Positions 60,156 to 64,000 of a stretch of DNA of 64,000 nucleotides are shown here, in pieces. The DNA is from Lineus longissimus. Lineage: Eukaryota; Nemertea; Pilidiophora; Heteronemertea; Lineidae. How positions within the stretch are numbered: the first letter of the stretch is position 1; each line of letters starts with the position of its first letter. The stretch spans positions 15,934,001 through 15,998,000 of the forward strand of contig NC_088316.1 of NCBI RefSeq assembly GCF_910592395.1, written 5' to 3'. The position numbers were made by a program, and so were the translations under genes. Below the pieces are notes generated by a model. The model saw only the letters and a program-made list of their open reading frames with translations, was not told the origin of the DNA and made no database searches.

Positions 60156-60745
60156 GTCTCTTCAGTTCCTACCTTGCCCTGAAGATAGCGATGGCGTAGT
60201 TCTTTCATGAAGTCATTCAAAGTTCTGAACTCGCTACGTTGTGTGAGTTATTATAACTGGTGCCAGGATGCTATCTTTGAGGCTTTAAAAAAACGATGAA
60301 TTTGAAGGAAACAGAGCGTTTGTAATAGCTATGTTTAGCTTAAATTCAAATTATTTGGGGCGCCATGCGATATCATCTGTAAGGAGAAGATAACAATTAG
60401 CAGTGATTCTACACGCACCGATAATGACTCAAAAGCTATCTCAATTACTGCAATTTATGTCATTAGGAGTAGTTAATCGGTTCGATATTTTGAAATTTGA
60501 CCCACGACACCAATTTACTGATTTGCTGCCATATCTTTGCTTACAATCATATTTGGTTATACGATATGCATTCAACGACTTAATCATTTAATAGTAACCG
60601 TTGATAAAATTTCGCCCAGCAGCGAATAACTTTCCTCGCACCCAGCTTTGTCTCCAGTCTTTGTCTTCATGAGAGTGGATGTAGATCAATATAATTCGTC
60701 CCCAGCAATCGGACCTTATTTCAATGGGCTATAGCGTGGATTTCG

Positions 60746-61313
60746 ATGTTACTTGACAGTACCCCCGCGCCTAATGGTAGCAGGTTAGAGGTAGTGAGTG
60801 CGTCACCCTCAGCTACCAAGCCGATGGACACCGCAGTAGTACACGCCCTGCGCATCGTCTACGCAGTCTTCACGCACTACGCTTGGATTGTCATCGTCTT
60901 CCCTGGACTTTTCGGTAATGTTATGTCAATCATTATAACACTACAGAAGGACAACAGGCGAATTTCCACATGTAACTATATGACTGCTCTCGCCTTGGCC
61001 GATTCGGTAGTCCTGATTGAGCTCGCCTGGGGATGGAGAGGACTTGGGTCTTGGTTCTGGGGGCCGGACTCATCACCCTCAGAGTTTGCCATGCAGTAAG
61101 TACCGTATAATAGCCCTATAGACATTTTTCTTTCCGTAGATTTCGCAAATAAGCTCAATTCGCGCGAGAGAAAAATCGTAAAATCAAAAGAGGGCGGCAT
61201 TTATGATTTCGTATTAGTCCGTCTGCCCGCCTCAATCGAAATCGTGAAATTCTCCGCAAAAATACATGTACCTGTGTACAGTATATATAGGCTACAATGA
61301 TACTTCTTAGTGA

Positions 61314-61349
<36 letters not shown>

Positions 61350-62575
61350 TGATGGTACAAGTGTTACAAGCCCATCAGCGACAGGGTTCTTCTTCGTGCA
61401 ACAGCAGCGTTTTGTTATTTCAGAATGATGTGGTACCAAGCCTATGCTTTCGGCATCCTTTCTGGGTTCTACCTCGCCGAGATGACCATCGACAGGCTCA
61501 TTGTAGTAAGGTTCCCGATGGCAGCCCCCAGACTGTGCACGACACGCCGGGCCTGTGTCACCATATGCGTGACCTTAGTATTGGTCTGTGGACTTAATCT
61601 CTACATATTCTTCACGTACCGATATGTTCGAGACAAGGAAACTGGTAAGAAACCTCAGATGACATCATGATGAGCCTCCGTGCGGTGTCAATACACCGAG
61701 GGTCAAGATGCGCGTTTTCTGGAAGCTGAGCAATTAGGGGAAGGTTAACAGTATTTTTCTTGCTGAGGCGTGGCGCTCATTTTTTTCGTCGGTTGTTCGC
61801 TTCTCCGGCCCTGCACACAACGTCTATTCGAGGGTTTATGTGCAAGGCCGGAGGAGCGATTTCCTCAGATGGGCAATACTGATGTAGCCACGGCGTGGAG
61901 GTACTGCCATGGTCGACAGAACAGAAATTCAAAACAATACTGTTTTGTATTGTAGCCCCTACTGTCTGTATGCGCCATCTTTTATAGGGTTCAGTATGGT
62001 ATGCGCAGGACATTACGTTTTCTCTGCAAGGTCTCTTGCAAAGTGTCATCATTCCAGGTGAAGGTGTTCTACGCATGACCATCGAAGACGCCCCTGAATT
62101 AGAAACACTCGGAAACATGTCGCAGTTGGTTATTGGGGCGATTTTGCCTTTCGTCATCATTGTCTTTTGTAACGTTTGGATCATCATCGTACTACGCAAA
62201 GCATCCACCAAAAGCGGGAAAATGGGCGTAAGCGCTGAGGGACAAAAGACGCGGGAGAAGGAGACAATGTACTTGACCAGAATGTTAATCCTTGTCAGTA
62301 TTGCATACATCGTGACGTCAATTCCGTATAGGTTATATGACGTCATCATAGGACTACCAGACGTCTCATCTCATTACAAGATGAACGAAGAATACTGGAA
62401 ACTAAGATTTTATTGTCAACATTTAGTTATATCAGAGTTTTGGGGGTTTAATTATGGCATCAACTTTTACTTGTACTGCTTAGGAGGTGGTCAAAAGTAT
62501 AGAAATGACGTCAAAGAGAGATTGGGAAGGGTATTTCCTTGTTGCGTCAGTCGTTCCAGTGAAAAACAACCCTAG
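60746..62575 (+). CDS. Rhodopsin-class orphan GPCR (first tandem copy)
   Basis: Three exons, 60746-61095, 61424-61644, 61995-62575, join in phase to 383 aa. An ATG at 60824 is an alternative start. TM1 has GLFGNVMS (Asn1.50), TM2 ALALADSVV (Asp2.50), TM3 ends in MTIDRLIVVRFP (DRY variant), TM5 has ILPFVIIVF, TM6 TSIPYRLYD (Pro6.50) and TM7 NYGINFYLYCLGG (NPxxY changed to NFYLY). A basic helix 8 QKYRNDVKERL and CC near the end (VFPCCVSR, likely palmitoylated) follow. N-glycosylation motif NGS lies at residue 10. The general wording suggests a peptide-receptor-like branch expanded in marine invertebrates; the ligand cannot be predicted. The cysteines expected at TM3 top and in ECL2 are absent. 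Confidence 0.88.
61310..61355. repeat. (GAC)n microsatellite in GPCR intron
   Basis: About twelve gac units lie in tandem in the first intron of the first GPCR, bordered by gat units. A short (cgt)n run near 63028-63042 lies before the second GPCR. Confidence 0.95.
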
Positions 62576-63094
62576 GTTTGGCCCGGTGATCTTTTAGACC
62601 TCCCCGATAGGTGCGTCAGGCATTACTAGCCTGTGAATATTCTTCATGTTTTGAGGATGGGTCGCTTCCTCTGAAAGCCAGTCATTGGCCAATATCTTTA
62701 GGTCTGTGTTTGTGGTATTTTCGCACGCCTGTGACTGCATGGTGAAATAGAAATCTGTGTCAGCGGAGAGATTATTAATATCTTTCCATCTGCTTTCAAA
62801 TGGAGAATACGTCCTCCACTGACTGCGCGGAGGTTATACGCACTGTGGTTTGTAGGGACATATTCTTTATCCCATGATTGCGAACGCAACAGTTTCAAAC
62901 GTGCAAGCGTAATTATTTGATCATATTTCCCGGATATTTAAACATAGTAGGCAGCTTCAACACGTTTGCAATAAAAACGTCAAATCTAGCAGAGCTGCAC
63001 TCATAATTGCAGTTTTTTTCGAAATAATCGTCGTCGTCGTCGGCGTACGTGTCTGTGGCAAGAGATCCGACGCCTACAAAATCGCAGGCTCTAA
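62576..63094. other. Spacer between the GPCR paralogues
   Basis: About 520 bp, containing the 3' flank of the first receptor and the promoter and 5'UTR of the second. No TATA box, open frame with a recognisable domain, or RNA gene was seen. Confidence 0.5.
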
Positions 63095-64000
63095 ATGGCG
63101 GAGCAAACTGATGTGGTTGCGGTCTCATCAGGGATCGCAGCGCCCGTTGTTGACCACGATGTGCTGGTTCTTCGTGTCGTATACCAAATCTTCACGAAGT
63201 ACTCGTGGATCGTCATCATAGCTGCCGGGCTTTTCGGAAACGTGATGTCCGTCATCATTACTCTACAAAAGGACAACAGGAGGATTTCTACTTGTAACTA
63301 CATGACTGCCCTCGCCATTGCCGATTCTGGTGTCTTGGTGGTGGAGCTTGTGTGGGGAATATTTCTGCACATCTGGGACACGAACCCGCCAACTGAGTTC
63401 GACATGCAGTAAGTATAATCAGAATAATTTTTCGAAGTGACGAATCGTCAAAGGTTCAGCTGCTCATCCAATTGTCGAAAAAGAAATTGGCGCTTCGACA
63501 GAACATCGACAGTTTCACAAAGAGTTGCCGTTATCTCAATATTTCAGATTGATGTGGTATCTTGCGTATGTTTTCGCCATTGCCTCTGGATTCTATCTCG
63601 CCGAGATGACAGTGGACAGACTGATAGTGGTCAGGTTCCCGATGTCCGCCCCGGCGCACTGCACAACTCACCGCGCCCTTATAACAATCGTGGCGACATT
63701 CGTTGTAATCAGTGGTCTGAATCTGTACATAATGTATGTATACAAATATGTGGAAGATGAGGACACAGGTAAGAGTGCCGCACAGATTCACCAAAAATGA
63801 CAGAATCAGTTTCAACCCGTTTTGTATTCCAGCAAAAAAATGTCTCCTCGGCTAACGTCTTGTCTCGGTATATCGTTGTCGATTGTTCCCCACAATACAG
63901 TCATGCGATTGGGACATCAACCACAACTATATACGTTCTTCCAAAAACTGTGTATACTTAACCTTTCAATGTGCTAACCACAGCTCGTTTTCTTTTACGA
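63095..64000 (+). CDS. Rhodopsin-class orphan GPCR (second tandem copy, cut by window)
   Basis: Two exons are visible, 63095-63408 and 63548-63768; the second has exactly the same length (221 nt) and phases as in the first copy. The protein repeats the paralogue's landmarks: AGLFGNVMSVI, LQKDNRRISTCNY, ALAIADSGV, YLAEMTVDRLIVVRFP and SGLNLYIMYVYKY. The 5'-terminal exon is shorter, so the N-terminus (MAEQTDVVAVSS) is different and lacks the glycosylation motif. The third exon, with TM5-TM7, is not recognisable before the window end. Again no Cys at the top of TM3. Confidence 0.85.

Noticed and set aside
61777-62349. 190-codon minus-strand frame
   Set aside because: It overlaps the third exon of the first GPCR in antisense; the plus-strand frame has the TM5-TM7 motifs.

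Overview
The window is metazoan nuclear DNA: intron-rich, AT-leaning, with GT-AG introns and proteins whose closest recognisable relatives are animal genes. The gene content, the many short inverted-repeat transposons and the frequent acatgtacatg-type motifs suggest a marine invertebrate, perhaps a lophotrochozoan or non-vertebrate deuterostome. I cannot name the species. All exon joins below were made by hand from splice signals, reading phase and remembered family sequence; no search was run. Layout: (1) 1-14.8 kb, minus strand: a polypeptide GalNAc-transferase close to GALNT10, cut by the left window edge. (2) 17.6-22.3 kb, minus: IK/RED spliceosomal protein, 12 exons, 620 aa. (3) 22.6-30.5 kb, plus: PLAT-domain lipoxygenase, 16 exons, 696 aa, head-to-head with IK 269 bp away. 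(4) 32.8-36.3 kb, minus: a small C8orf48-like protein with a 1.0-kb DNA transposon in one intron. (5) 37.6-46.5 kb, plus: FBXW7, the substrate receptor of an SCF ubiquitin ligase, with upstream exons that appear to add a helix-hairpin-helix domain. (6) 49.3-50.1 kb, minus: COA5/PET191, a mitochondrial complex IV assembly factor. (7) 51-60.5 kb: an accessory stretch with a candidate unknown gene start, at least four inverted-repeat transposons, minisatellites, tandem duplications and isolated laminin-like coiled-coil exons. (8) 60.7-64 kb, plus: two tandem rhodopsin-class GPCR paralogues, the second cut by the right edge.

The most striking structure is in the GALNT10-like gene. Five tandem copies (4595-2146) of one small exon are all in phase 0-0 and each has its own splice sites. 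Each encodes the segment carrying the third Mn2+-ligand histidine and the flexible catalytic loop of the transferase. This looks like a five-way mutually exclusive exon array that would swap the active-site lid while leaving the rest of the enzyme unchanged.

Other points of interest are the HhH-FBXW7 arrangement and a decayed duplicate of a WD40 exon inside FBXW7. The lipoxygenase has a predicted N-myristoylation signal and an R-type (Gly) stereocontrol residue. One transposon sits five bases from a splice donor. The two GPCRs lack the canonical TM3-ECL2 cysteines. The genes do not form an operon or a shared pathway; they are independent loci, some in divergent or convergent pairs.
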